DNA of 64,000 nucleotides, from contig NZ_JYKS01000031.1 in NCBI RefSeq assembly GCF_000935045.1, positions 97,522-161,521 of the forward strand. The letters are read 5' to 3'. The notes below the pieces were generated by a model, which was given only the letters and a program-made list of their open reading frames with translations, had not been told where the DNA came from and did no database searches. A program made the position numbers and the translations under genes. Of this stretch, positions 35,029-43,790 are shown one piece after another; position 1 is the stretch's first letter, and each line of letters opens with the position of its first letter. This DNA comes from Pseudomonas sp. 10-1B. GTDB taxonomy: Bacteria > Pseudomonadota > Gammaproteobacteria > Pseudomonadales > Pseudomonadaceae.

Positions 35029-35745
35029 TCATATCTGAATCGGCACATCCAGCCCTTGCGGTGCGGCGTACTCGGCCATGCGCCGGCGCGACAGCTCGAA
35101 GTGCTCGCGCACCAGCTGCCCGGCGGCCTGCGGGTCGCGGCGCTCGATGGCCTGGATCATCTGTTCGTGCTGCTCGCAGGCGATTTCGAGGTCGCGCTGC
35201 ATGTCATCGGTGGTCGGGTGGCGGTAGAAGATCTTGCCCAGCCGGGTGTGGTCGATCAGCAGGCGACGCAGGCTCGGCAGCAGGTAGTCGTTGTGCGCCA
35301 TCTTGCCGATTTCCAGGTGGAAGGCGTCGTTGTAGAGCACGCGGTTTTCCACGTCGCGCTCTTCGATGGCCCGGCGGAACAGGGCCTGGATGCCTTTGAG
35401 CACTTCGATTTCTTCGCTGCTGGCATAGGTGGCGGCCAACTGGGTGGTGGCAACGTAGATAAGCGGGGCGGCGACGTAGAAGCTGTGCAGCGACTCGTGG
35501 TTCATGGCGGCGACACGTGGCGCGCGGTTGGCCTCCAGCTCGATGTAGCCTTCGGCGGCGATCTGGCGCAGCAGCTCGCGGACTGGCGGGCGGGACAGGC
35601 CGAACTCGTCGCACAGGGCCAGTTCGTCCACCACCGCGCCTGGGGCCAGTTCCATGCTGAGGATCCGGCGGCGCAGCGCTTCGGCGAGGACGGCTTTGCG
35701 GTCCTGTGGCACTTCTGCACTGACGGGTTGGACAATGGCTTTCAT
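35029..35745 (-). CDS. GntR-family (FadR/FCD) transcriptional regulator
   Basis: 238 residues from the ATG at 35745, with AAGAAGG six bases upstream; two upstream ATGs lack such a site. The N-terminal winged HTH (VLAEALRRRILSMELAPGAVVDELALCDEFGLSRPPVRELLRQ) is followed by an FCD helical ligand domain whose metal ligands are plausible (NDAFHLEIGKMAHN, and EQHEQMIQAIERRD). First gene of the operon and most likely its repressor; two operator-like sequences lie just upstream. Confidence 0.9.
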   Translation of the reverse strand: MKAIVQPVSAEVPQDRKAVLAEALRRRILSMELAPGAVVDELALCDEFGLSRPPVRELLRQIAAEGYIELEANRAPRVAAMNHESLHSFYVAAPLIYVATTQLAATYASSEEIEVLKGIQALFRRAIEERDVENRVLYNDAFHLEIGKMAHNDYLLPSLRRLLIDHTRLGKIFYRHPTTDDMQRDLEIACEQHEQMIQAIERRDPQAAGQLVREHFELSRRRMAEYAAPQGLDVPIQI

Positions 35746-35808
35746 GGCGGCCTTCTTTGTTGTCATAGCACTATGTCTACTATTTGTATAACGACTATAG
35801 GGCACTGT

Positions 35809-35823
35809 TAGACAATGTGTCTA
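35809..35823. promoter_or_regulatory. GntR operator candidate
   Basis: A perfect dyad TAGACA-ATG-TGTCTA lies 64 bp upstream of the GntR start. A partial second copy of one half (ATGTCTA) is at 35773-35779, and TATAACGACTATA (35787-35799) lies between them. This spacing suits autoregulation by the GntR dimer. Confidence 0.6.
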
Positions 35824-35978
35824 CAGCATTTTCGATGAACGGCAAAATCTGTCTGGGCCTTGGTTTTAAAGGGCTCCAGCGGGTACAGGGGTGAGATTAA
35901 ACACCCTTGAAGCTGCATTGCCAAACCGGACAGAAAATTCTCCAGATCAGACAAACACCCAGAATTTCACCGCTTGCA

Positions 35979-36077
35979 CCGGCCCTATCGCCGGCAAGCC
36001 AGCTCCCACAGGGACTGCACAGGACCTGAAAGCTGTGGGGTCCCTGTAGGAGCTGGCTTGCCGGCGATAGGGCCAGC
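35979..36077. repeat. REPIN, GCCGGC-type
   Basis: Arms GGCCCTATCGCCGGCAAGCC and GGCTTGCCGGCGATAGGGCC, about 55 nt apart, occupy the space between the GntR gene and gabP; the rest of that 386-bp gap (35746-36131) holds the operator, and I see nothing else in it apart from the gabP terminator. Confidence 0.9.
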
Positions 36078-36084
36078 AGCACAA

Positions 36085-36113
36085 ACAAAAAAGCCACCTG
36101 CAGGCAGGTGGCT
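36085..36113 (-). terminator. Terminator of the gabP-like gene
   Basis: A perfect 10-bp stem AGCCACCTGC (36092-36101) and GCAGGTGGCT (36104-36113) is followed, on the minus strand, by a U-rich tract (A run 36082-36091 on the plus strand). It lies about 20 bp after the permease stop. Confidence 0.9.
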
Positions 36114-36131
36114 CTCTGTCATTCACACCGG

Positions 36132-37523
36132 TCAGGCAGCCGCCAAGGCCTCCCGCTGTGCATGCCGCTTGCTGGTAATCACCCCCAGCACCAGGATCAC
36201 CAACGCCAGCGCCAGGGTCAGCGACACCTCCATACGGTGCTTGGGCATGACGAACATGGTGCCTAGGGCAAAGATGATGAAGCCGATCACCGCATAGGTC
36301 AGCCACGGATACAGCCACATGCGAAAGGCGATCTCGACGTTCTGCCGCTGCAGGATGGCGCGCATGCGCAGTTGCGAGAAGGCAATCGCCAGGTACACCA
36401 GCAACGCAATCGACCCGGAGCTGGCCAGCAGGAAGGCAAACACCTCAGCCGGGGCGAAGTAGTTGACGATGGTCGCCAGCATGCCGATCAGCGTGCTGCC
36501 GATCACCGCCGCACGCGGTACGCCCACCTTCGAGGTACGCTGGATGAAACCTGGCGCATCACCGCGCTTGCTCAGCGAGTAGAGCATCCGCGACGAGATG
36601 TAGATCGACGAGTTCAGGCAACTGGCCACCGCCACCAGCACCACCATGTCCACCAGTTGCTTGGCGTAGGGGATGTTCATGATTTCCAGCGCGCGCTGGT
36701 ACGAGCCCTGCACCGGCAGCAGCGGGTCGTTCCATGGCACCACCGAGATGATCACGAAGATCGACAGCAGGTAGAACACACTGATACGCCAGATTACCGA
36801 GCGGGTGGCCTTGGCGATGTTGCGTGCCGGGTCTTTCGATTCAGAGGCGGCGATGGTCACCGCTTCGGTGCCCAGGTAGCTGAACATGGTGGTCAGCAAG
36901 GCGCCGATGATTGCCGTCCAGCCATTGGGCATGAAGCCGCCCTGTTGTTCCAGCAACAGTGGCAGGCCACTGACTTCGCGACCGGGCAACACACCGGCCA
37001 GGGCGGCGGCGCCCAAGGCGATGAAGGCGACGATGGCGATGACCTTGAGCATGGCGAACCAGAACTCGAATTCGCCGTACTTGGCCACGCTGAACAGATT
37101 GGTGGCGGTCAGCAGCACGGTCATGCTCAGGGCGAAGAACCAGGCATCGATGTGCGGGAACCAGTTATTGAGGACCACGCCGGCGGCGATGGCCTCGATG
37201 GGGATCACCAGCACCCAGAACCACCAGTACAGCCAGCCGATGGTAAAGCCGGCCCAGCGGCCGATGGCGCGGTCGGCATAGGTGGAGAACGAGCCGGTAT
37301 CGGGGCTGGCGACGGCCATCTCCCCGAGCATGCGCATCACCAGCACCACCAGCGCCCCGGCCAGGGCGTAGGCGACGATGGCCGAGGGGCCTGCCGCCGC
37401 GATGGCGTGCCCGGAGCCGATGAACAACCCGGCACCGATCACCCCGGCGATGGACAGCATGGTTACATGGCGTTGCTTGAAGCCTTGCGCCAGCTGATTG
37501 CCGGCGCCACTCGCGCTTGTCAT
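36132..37523 (-). CDS. gabP: GabP-type amino acid (GABA) permease
   Basis: 463 residues from the ATG at 37523, which has AGGA five bases upstream; an ATG two codons earlier is also possible. Twelve membrane segments of the APC amino acid transporter family. The amphipathic first segment (QRHVTMLSIAGVIGAGLFIGSG) and IGWLYWWFWVLVIPIEAIAAG resemble GabP closely. It should import 4-aminobutyrate or related amino acids with protons. Monocistronic, with its own terminator. Confidence 0.83.
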   Translation of the reverse strand: MTSASGAGNQLAQGFKQRHVTMLSIAGVIGAGLFIGSGHAIAAAGPSAIVAYALAGALVVLVMRMLGEMAVASPDTGSFSTYADRAIGRWAGFTIGWLYWWFWVLVIPIEAIAAGVVLNNWFPHIDAWFFALSMTVLLTATNLFSVAKYGEFEFWFAMLKVIAIVAFIALGAAALAGVLPGREVSGLPLLLEQQGGFMPNGWTAIIGALLTTMFSYLGTEAVTIAASESKDPARNIAKATRSVIWRISVFYLLSIFVIISVVPWNDPLLPVQGSYQRALEIMNIPYAKQLVDMVVLVAVASCLNSSIYISSRMLYSLSKRGDAPGFIQRTSKVGVPRAAVIGSTLIGMLATIVNYFAPAEVFAFLLASSGSIALLVYLAIAFSQLRMRAILQRQNVEIAFRMWLYPWLTYAVIGFIIFALGTMFVMPKHRMEVSLTLALALVILVLGVITSKRHAQREALAAA

Positions 37524-37800
37524 TGTCATCCTGATCCCTGCTTTTGTTTTCTTTGTGGGGACGTGAAGCTCCTGGATCGAAACCCAGCGTGGATGAGCTT
37601 CGCGCCCGGTCACGGTACGCCAGCGGGGGGGCGGTCAAGTTGCCTGGATCCGCCACGGAGTTGACCATAGATGACATTCACCCTCTTGAAACAGGCATGA
37701 CAGAGCCTTCGCGCGACACCGGGATGTCGCTCGGCGTACCGACTGAACGATGGCGGCGGCCGGCAGGTCAGTTGCTTACACTTCACAAGGAGGGCTTGCC

Positions 37801-38139
37801 ATGCTCGATATCCACTCTGCTGCGACTTCGCAGCACAATGTCCGTGGCCTGGAACGGGTCGGTTCGCTGGCCGGAGGGGCGCTGATGTTCAGCAAGGGGT
37901 TGCGCCATGGTGGCCTGGTCGGCTTGCTGCAGATGGTGGTCGGTGGGCTGGCGGTGGCGCGCGGGGTCAGCGGGCACTGCTCGACCAAGGCCTGGTGGCA
38001 GCGGCATCGGCAGGAGTATCAGCGGTTGCGTGCGGACATCGAGCGCAGTGCGGCAGAGCTGGAGGTGTTGAAGGCCAGTGCCAGGGCGGCTACAGAGGGG
38101 GTGACAGTGACCGGGAAGGATCCGTTGACTGGCAGTTGA
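37801..38139 (+). CDS. DUF2892-type small membrane protein
   Basis: 112 residues, preceded by AAGGAGG. Residues about 20-55 form two short hydrophobic stretches (GSLAGGALMFSKGL and GGLVGLLQMVVGGLAVARGV) as in DUF2892/YgaP-like inner-membrane domains; the rest is a helical, charged tail (HRQEYQRLRADIERSAAELEVL, possible coiled coil). Function unknown. Stands alone before a REPIN. Confidence 0.75.
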   Translation: MLDIHSAATSQHNVRGLERVGSLAGGALMFSKGLRHGGLVGLLQMVVGGLAVARGVSGHCSTKAWWQRHRQEYQRLRADIERSAAELEVLKASARAATEGVTVTGKDPLTGS

Positions 38140-38149
38140 TTTTGCATTG

Positions 38150-38271
38150 CCTGTGCCGGCCTCTTCGCGGGCACGCCCGCTCCCACAGGGGTTCCTCATT
38201 GCTGTGGGAACATCGCAGGCCTGTGCAGTACCTGTGGGAGCGGGCGTGCCCGCGAAGAGGCCAGTACAGGC
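38150..38271. repeat. REPIN, TTCGCGGG-type
   Basis: Arms CCTCTTCGCGGGCACGCCCG and CGGGCGTGCCCGCGAAGAGG, with a longer loop (about 75 nt) than usual. Confidence 0.9.
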
Positions 38272-38282
38272 GATAGAGATGT

Positions 38283-39491
38283 CTAACGCAGCGCCTTGGT
38301 CTGCAGCACCTCGGAGCGTCGCCCCAGCACGTTCTCGCTGATCTGCACGAACTCTTCGGTGCTGACGCTGGGCAGGCGCATCAACCCGCGCACCACATCG
38401 TCCAGCGAACGCTTGGCCTGGGTATGAATGCGGATTTCCTTGTCCAGTGCCTGCAGCAGCAACACCCCGCGGGCCACCTGGGCCGGGCTCGCGTGCTCGC
38501 CCCTGAGCCGGGTGACCTTGGCGCCCCGCTTGCTCAGGCGTGCCTGCCAGGCCTGGTAACGGTCATCGCTCATGCCCCCCGAACGGCGCAGCAACTCGCT
38601 GGCGTAATAGTCGGTCAGGCTCTCCACCAGCCAGTCACTGCCGTCGCGCCCACGAATCTGCGCAAACAACTGCACCACTTCGCGCAACAACGGGCTGCTG
38701 CCATTCTCACTGACCATCGGCCGGGCACTGTGCAGGTACAACGAACCCTGCGCCGCCATGGCTCCGCGCCACATGCCGTCACGGGCACCGACCAGCAATA
38801 GTTTCGGCGGGTTGCGCGGGAACACCGCCTGCAACTGCGGCCAGATGAACGTCAGCAAGGTCAGGCTGTCCATGCGCCGCATGCCCTGCCCCACCGGCGC
38901 GGCCACGGTCACCTCGGTATCGCCCAGGCGGGCCCGGCGGCTGCCCAGGTCGCCGGCGAGCATCCAGCCGGTCGGGCGGTCGAACAGGCGCGAAACGTTG
39001 TCGATGCGGAACTTGTCCTTGCCGATGCGCGGCCAGGAGGTCTCGATGCTCTTCCAGCCCTCGGGCAGGTCGAACGACAGGCGCGTCACCAGCTCGGTGC
39101 CGTCCTGCTGGTCGAGGCGCGCCGGCGGTACCAATTGGTCGCCGAGGAACAGCGCCCAGTGCGGGGTAATGCGCGACGAATAGGCACCGCTGCTGAGCTG
39201 CTGGTCCAGTTGCACACGGTAGCTGAGGCTGGTCTTGCCGGCTGCCGGCTGCCACACGCCGCGCTGGCCTTGCAACTGCCATTGGCCATCGGCCTGGAAG
39301 CCACTGTAGACCCCCGCCTTGCCCAGGTCGAAGTCCAGGCTGCGCACGGCGCTGCCTTCGCCCAGGGTCAGGCGCACTTCAGCCTGGCCACTGGCAGGTA
39401 ACAGACGCACCTGGTAGTCGAGATCGACCCTTTTCGCCCAGGCCGGCGAACAGGCCATCAGGCCCAATAGCAACAACAGCTGGCAACGCAT
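38283..39491 (-). CDS. Exported gluzincin-like protein with lost zinc ligands
   Basis: 402 residues with a signal peptide (residues 1-19, LLLLLGLMACSPAWA). The C-terminal half resembles M61/M1 peptidases: around residues 268-300 one reads LLREVVQLFAQI...WLVESLTDYYASELLRRSG. In active enzymes this region is HExxH followed by a distal Glu in a WxxEGFxxYY-like stretch. Here the two histidines are Arg270 and Gln274, while Glu271 and distal Glu290 remain. It is therefore probably a pseudopeptidase with a periplasmic binding or scaffold role. Not in an operon with a clear partner. Confidence 0.7.
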   Translation of the reverse strand: MRCQLLLLLGLMACSPAWAKRVDLDYQVRLLPASGQAEVRLTLGEGSAVRSLDFDLGKAGVYSGFQADGQWQLQGQRGVWQPAAGKTSLSYRVQLDQQLSSGAYSSRITPHWALFLGDQLVPPARLDQQDGTELVTRLSFDLPEGWKSIETSWPRIGKDKFRIDNVSRLFDRPTGWMLAGDLGSRRARLGDTEVTVAAPVGQGMRRMDSLTLLTFIWPQLQAVFPRNPPKLLLVGARDGMWRGAMAAQGSLYLHSARPMVSENGSSPLLREVVQLFAQIRGRDGSDWLVESLTDYYASELLRRSGGMSDDRYQAWQARLSKRGAKVTRLRGEHASPAQVARGVLLLQALDKEIRIHTQAKRSLDDVVRGLMRLPSVSTEEFVQISENVLGRRSEVLQTKALR

Positions 39492-39532
39492 ACAGAAACT
39501 CCTTGTTTCCCCGTGGCAGCGGGCCGCGCCGG

Positions 39533-39982
39533 TCAGCTGGCGCGGAAGATCAGGTGGTCTTCCCAGTCGTCTTCGTCCACATCGTGCTCACTGAGCATAC
39601 GCCCCGACTGGGAAATGCGCTGTTCATGGACTTGCTGGCGGTCGCCGCAGACCAAGTGGTGCCAGGCCGGCAGGTCCTTGCCCTCACTGACCAGGCGGTA
39701 GCCGCAGGTGCTCGGCAACCACTTGAACTGGTCGGCCTTGCCCGGGGTGAGCTGGATGCAGTCGGGCACGTGGGCGAAGCGGTTGGGGTAGTCGCTGCAC
39801 TGGCAGCTATCGAGGTCCAGCAGCTTGCAGGCGATGCGCGTGTAATAAACGCTGTTGTCGTCCTCGTCCTCGAGCTTTTGCAGGCAGCACAGGCCGCAGC
39901 CGTCGCACAGCGACTCCCACTCTTGCGGGCTGAGTTGTTCGAGGGTCTTGCGCCGCCAGAACGGCGCGCTATCAGCGATCAT
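39533..39982 (-). CDS. YcgN/UPF0260 family cysteine-cluster protein
   Basis: 149 residues from the ATG at 39982, the start used by close family members (MIADSAPFWRRKTLEQL); six codons upstream are also open. The Cys pattern CDGCGLCCLQK with later CKLLDLDSCQCSDYPNR and VPDCIQL is the Fe/Zn-binding signature of the YkgJ/UPF0260 group. No function is known. Convergent with nothing; its promoter region faces the nitroreductase gene. Confidence 0.88.
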   Translation of the reverse strand: MIADSAPFWRRKTLEQLSPQEWESLCDGCGLCCLQKLEDEDDNSVYYTRIACKLLDLDSCQCSDYPNRFAHVPDCIQLTPGKADQFKWLPSTCGYRLVSEGKDLPAWHHLVCGDRQQVHEQRISQSGRMLSEHDVDEDDWEDHLIFRAS

Positions 39983-40126
39983 CACACGGGTTTCCTGCAT
40001 TCATCCTGGGGCCACGGCGCGCGGCGGCGCCAGTCTAGAGCCTGGCCTTCGGCAAAGCCAGACCGCTTGTCAGTCACGACGGGACGCAGTAGCGTGCGCT
40101 TTTCCCGTCCTTTTGCAGGAGCCGCC

Positions 40127-40720
40127 ATGAGCGCCACCCCCCGCATTGCCGATTACGCCATCAACGAGCAGTTCATCAACCGCTGGTCGCCACGCGCCTT
40201 CACCGCCGAGCCGATCAGCGAAGAGACCCTGCTGAGCTTCCTCGAAGCCGCACGCTGGGCACCGTCGGCGTACAACTCGCAGCCTTGGCGCTTCCTGTAT
40301 GCCCGCCGCGACACGCCGAACTGGGAGCGCTACCTGAACCTGCTGGTGCCGTTCAACCGCAGCTGGGCGCAACAGGCGTCGGCGCTGGTGCTGATCATTT
40401 CCAAGACCACCTTCGCCGCCCCGGGCGCCACTGAAGAAAAACCAGCCCTGTGGCACACCTTCGACACCGGTTCCGCCTGGGGGCACCTGGCCCTGCAAGC
40501 CAGCATCAGCGGCTGGCACACCCATGGCATGGCCGGCTTCGACCAGGAACTGGCACGCCAGGAACTGAAGGTTCCGGAAGGCTACGTGCTGCATGCCATG
40601 GTGGCGATCGGCAAGCTGGGTGACAAGGCCAGCCTGGACGAGGCACTGCAGGCGCGCGAAGTGCCGAGCCCGCGCAAGCCGTTGAGCGAGCTGGCTGCCG
40701 AGGGTGATTTCAGCCTGTAA
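40127..40720 (+). CDS. Nitroreductase-family flavoprotein
   Basis: 197 residues, with GCAGGAG just upstream. N-terminal NRWSPRAFTAEPISEETLLSFLEAARWAPSAYNSQPWRFLYA is the FMN-binding region of the nitroreductase superfamily, and the C-terminal part has MVAIGKLGD. The enzyme probably reduces quinones, nitro compounds or similar acceptors with NAD(P)H as a homodimer. Physiological substrate unknown. Confidence 0.87.
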   Translation: MSATPRIADYAINEQFINRWSPRAFTAEPISEETLLSFLEAARWAPSAYNSQPWRFLYARRDTPNWERYLNLLVPFNRSWAQQASALVLIISKTTFAAPGATEEKPALWHTFDTGSAWGHLALQASISGWHTHGMAGFDQELARQELKVPEGYVLHAMVAIGKLGDKASLDEALQAREVPSPRKPLSELAAEGDFSL

Positions 40721-40732
40721 GGTTTGGGTAGC

Positions 40733-40834
40733 TTGTACTGGCCCCTTCGCGGGCAAGCCCGCTCCTACAACGATCTGCGCCAGCAGTGCGGTCGCTGTAG
40801 GAGCGGGCTTGCCCGCGAAAGGGCCGGCACAGGC
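40733..40834. repeat. REPIN, TTCGCGGG-type
   Basis: Arms CCCTTCGCGGGCAAGCCCGC and GCGGGCTTGCCCGCGAAAGG lie between the convergent nitroreductase and hydroxyacid dehydrogenase genes. Confidence 0.9.
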
Positions 40835-40842
40835 ACTACAAA

Positions 40843-41775
40843 TCAATACCCCCGGTCGAAATCCACTTCACCCCGCAACCCCTGCCCCGCCGCATACGCC
40901 TGCACATTCTCGACGAACAACCGCACCATCGCCGCCGGCGAGGTGGGCGCCGAGCTGTGCCCGGTGAGCAGCAGGCCCCACGCGGTCCAGAACGGGTGCT
41001 GCCTGGGCAGCGGCTCCTGCCGGCACACATCGATCACCGCCCCAGCCAGGTGCCCCTGCTTCAACGCTTCTACTAGGTCAGCATCGACCACTGCCACACC
41101 ACGCCCGGCATTGATGAACAGCGCCGTGGGCTGGAAGCACTTGAACAGCGCCGCGTCGTACAGGTCATGGGTGGCCGGGGTATCCGGCAGCAGGTTGAGC
41201 ACGTAATCGACCTGGCCGAGCATACGCGGCAGGTCGGCCAGCGCCGCCACCTCGACGAACGGCGCCTGTTCACGGGCGCTGCTGGCGACGCCGTACAACA
41301 CCACACCAAACGGCTGGAGGAACTCGGCCACCCGCTGGCCAATGTCGCCAGTGCCGACGATCAGTACCTTGCGCCCTTCCAGGCTACGCCCCGGGCGGTC
41401 GTCCCAACGCCGTTCCACCTGGCTGACCAGGCGCGACAGCACCTCGCGCTCATGGCCGAGCATGTAGGTAAGCATGTACTCGGCCATCACTTGGCCGAAG
41501 ATGCCCACCGCACGGCTCAGGCGATAGTCACGCGGCAGGCCCTGGGCCAGCAACGGGGTGATGCCGGCCCAGGTGGATTGCACCCAGCCCGGCTTGTGGC
41601 CCTGGCGCAGCAGGCTTGCCAGCAGGTCCGGCTGGCCCAGCCACACCGGGCACTGCGGCGCCTGGCGGGCCAGTTCGGCGGAGTCGCCACTGGTCAGGAT
41701 TTCCAGTTCAGGCGCGGCTTCACGCAGAAGCTCGGCGTATCGAGCATGATCATGCTCAGCAATCAGTACACGCAT
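40843..41775 (-). CDS. D-2-hydroxyacid dehydrogenase (GhrA-like)
   Basis: 310 residues. The NAD(P)-binding motif is GTGDIGQRVAEFL (about 141-153). Catalytic Arg is in INAGRGVAVVD, Glu in DVCRQEPLP and His in LTGHSSAPTSP. This matches glyoxylate/hydroxypyruvate reductases of the GhrA type. It ends a minus-strand run with ycgL and rnd (2 bp from ycgL), so they are probably co-transcribed. Confidence 0.87.
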   Translation of the reverse strand: MRVLIAEHDHARYAELLREAAPELEILTSGDSAELARQAPQCPVWLGQPDLLASLLRQGHKPGWVQSTWAGITPLLAQGLPRDYRLSRAVGIFGQVMAEYMLTYMLGHEREVLSRLVSQVERRWDDRPGRSLEGRKVLIVGTGDIGQRVAEFLQPFGVVLYGVASSAREQAPFVEVAALADLPRMLGQVDYVLNLLPDTPATHDLYDAALFKCFQPTALFINAGRGVAVVDADLVEALKQGHLAGAVIDVCRQEPLPRQHPFWTAWGLLLTGHSSAPTSPAAMVRLFVENVQAYAAGQGLRGEVDFDRGY

Positions 41776-41777
41776 GG

Positions 41778-42071
41778 TCAGGCCGGGTCGTTACGACGCA
41801 GCAGTTCTTCGGGCAGGTGCTCGATGTAGTCGTCTTCCGGCGGCGGCATCTGCAGGTGGTAGCCTTGGCTGTCGAGGTTCTCCAGCACCTTGGCGATGTC
41901 CTCGCGGGCCAGCTTGCGCTCGGGGGTAAGCACCAGGTCGAAGGCGTGCATGGGGGTGCCGAAGAACGGCAGCAGGCCTTCGGGCACGCGCTCCAGGCCC
42001 TCGGCCTTGAGCACGTACAGGTACATTTCGTTCTTGCGGGGGCTCTTGTAGATCGAGCAGATACGTTTCAT
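41778..42071 (-). CDS. YcgL domain protein
   Basis: 97 residues: MKRICSIYKSPRKNEMYLYVLKAEGLERVPEGLLPFFG is the YcgL signature. It overlaps the end of rnd by 4 bp, a pairing seen repeatedly in gamma-proteobacteria (YcgL beside RNase D). Function unknown; translational coupling to rnd suggests an RNA-related role, which is inference. Confidence 0.9.
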   Translation of the reverse strand: MKRICSIYKSPRKNEMYLYVLKAEGLERVPEGLLPFFGTPMHAFDLVLTPERKLAREDIAKVLENLDSQGYHLQMPPPEDDYIEHLPEELLRRNDPA

Positions 42072-43201
42072 CGGGTTTCTCCGGCGCCTGCCAGGCTGTC
42101 CAGCAGGGCCTGGCCCATGCGCTCGCGGCGCCAGCCGCGCAGCGAATCGGGCAGTTGGTAGGGGCCATTGGGGTAACCGCTCTTGAGCAGCGCTTCCAGG
42201 GCTTTCTTGCGCAGCATGAGTTCGGGGGCAATGCCCAGCCGTTCGCCTTCGGCCTGGCCGATGGCACGCAGTTGCTTGAGGATGCCGGCAGCCTCGATCG
42301 GCAGCGGCTCGGGCAGCGCCTGCGGCCACTGCTCGGCGGGCAGGCTGGCGGCGCGCTTGATCAGTTGGATGAGGAACTCTCCGTCCTGGCGAATGGTGCG
42401 CGGGTGCATCTCGTCGATCTTGGCCAGCGCCGAGAGGTTGTTCGGCTGGTTCTTGGCCATGGGCCACAACGAGTGTTCCTTGAGGATGCGGTTGCGCGGC
42501 ACATCGCGGTTGCGCGCTTCGCGCTCGCGCCAGGCACACAGCTCACGCAGCACCGCCAGTTGCTGGGGGGCCAGCTTCCAGGCCAGCTTGATGTCGCGGT
42601 ACAGGCTCTCGGGCTCGACTTCGCGGCGCAGTTGCGCGACCAGCTCGGCGCCGTCCTCCAGCACCCAGGCGTACTTGTCGTCGGACAGGCGTGGGCGCAG
42701 GGCAGTGAACAGCTCGGCCAGGTGCACGGCATCCTCGGCGGCATAGCTGACCTGGGTTTCGGAGAGCGGACGCTGCAGCCAGTCGGAGCGGGTTTCGCCC
42801 TTGGGCAGCTCGATACCCAGCACGTCCTGCACCAGGCGCGAATAGCCCATGGAGAAGCCCAGGTTCAGGTAGCCGGCGGCCAGCTGCGTATCGAACAACG
42901 GCTGTGGCAGCTTGCCGGTCAGGCGCAGCAGCACTTCGAGGTCTTCGCTGCAGGCATGCAGCACCTTGACCACGCCGCTGTCTTCCAGCAGCTCGGCCAG
43001 GGGTTGCCAGTTGCCGATCAGCAGCGGATCGATCAGGAAGGCGCGCTGGCCGTCACCGACCTGGATCAGCCCGGCTTTCGGGTAGAAGGTGTCGACCCGC
43101 ATGAATTCGGTGTCGACGGCGACGAAGGGCAGTTCGTGCCAGGCCCGGCAGTGTTCGGCCAGGCTCTGGTCGTCACGGATCCAGTGTATTTCGATGGCCA
43201 C
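42068..43201 (-). CDS. rnd: Ribonuclease D
   Basis: 377 residues. The DEDD exonuclease domain shows Exo I in FVAVDTEFMR, Exo II in VLHACSEDLEVL and Exo III in YAAEDAVHLAEL, followed by two HRDC-type helical domains (residues about 210-370, WREREARNRDVPRNRILKE). RNase D trims tRNA 3' ends. Upstream gene of the ycgL/hydroxyacid dehydrogenase run. Confidence 0.93.
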   Translation of the reverse strand: MAIEIHWIRDDQSLAEHCRAWHELPFVAVDTEFMRVDTFYPKAGLIQVGDGQRAFLIDPLLIGNWQPLAELLEDSGVVKVLHACSEDLEVLLRLTGKLPQPLFDTQLAAGYLNLGFSMGYSRLVQDVLGIELPKGETRSDWLQRPLSETQVSYAAEDAVHLAELFTALRPRLSDDKYAWVLEDGAELVAQLRREVEPESLYRDIKLAWKLAPQQLAVLRELCAWREREARNRDVPRNRILKEHSLWPMAKNQPNNLSALAKIDEMHPRTIRQDGEFLIQLIKRAASLPAEQWPQALPEPLPIEAAGILKQLRAIGQAEGERLGIAPELMLRKKALEALLKSGYPNGPYQLPDSLRGWRRERMGQALLDSLAGAGETR

Positions 43202-43307
43202 GAGGCTCTCCCACTAACATTGGCGCGCAGTATATACGGCGCGGGCCCTGCTGGTGAAACCTGAGCCATCCTTGATATCGATCAGTGGTGCTGTTGTGCA
43301 TGCCTGG

Positions 43308-43397
43308 CCCTGTGGGAGCGGGCATGCCCGCGAAGCAGGCGACGCGGTGGATGGCACGGGCTTCGCCCGTGTTCGCGGGCACGCCCGCTCCCACAGT
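43308..43397. repeat. REPIN, GCGGGC-type in head-to-head order
   Basis: TGTGGGAGCGGGCATGCCCG and CGGGCACGCCCGCTCCCACA bracket an inner GGGC hairpin. Same variant as at 28051 and 59335. It ends directly at the stop of the eptA remnant. Confidence 0.88.
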
Positions 43398-43790
43398 TCA
43401 GCGCTTGGCCGCCAGCCACGGCCGGCAGCTGGCGAACATGTCCAGCGACTGCTGGTAGACCTCGGTGTGCACCTGCAACAGGCCAAGCATCGAGTGAAAC
43501 AGGTTGTCCTGCGACAGCGGGGCATCGCTGAGCTTGGCCAGGCAGTCGGTGTCGACGCCAAAGTCCTCCTTGTAGCTGTCGGAGAACCAGGTCAGCAGCG
43601 GCACGTGCTTCTGCTGTTCAGGGGCGATGGCGTATGGCGTGCCATGCAGGAACAGGTTGTACTCACCCAGCGACTCGCCATGGTCGGCCAGGTAGATCAT
43701 GGCCGTGTCGACCTTGTCCTGCTTGCTGCGCAGGATGGGGATCAGCTCATCCAGGCGTTGCAGCAGGATCAGACCGTGGTATTCCCTGAT
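43398..43790 (-). pseudogene. eptA: Phosphoethanolamine transferase EptA, C-terminal remnant
   Basis: About 125 codons in frame, ending in LQVHTEVYQQSLDMFASCRPW. The strongest segment, TAMIYLADHGESLGEYNLFLHGTPYAIAP, is the metal-binding DHGESLGE block of EptA/sulfatase-fold lipid A phosphoethanolamine transferases; EQQKHVPLLTW also fits. Membrane helices and the catalytic Thr region (about 350 residues) are absent: the frame meets a stop at 43791 and homology breaks near 43780, where the tail of the GNAT gene overlaps. So only the last quarter of the protein remains and the product would be inactive. Confidence 0.8.
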
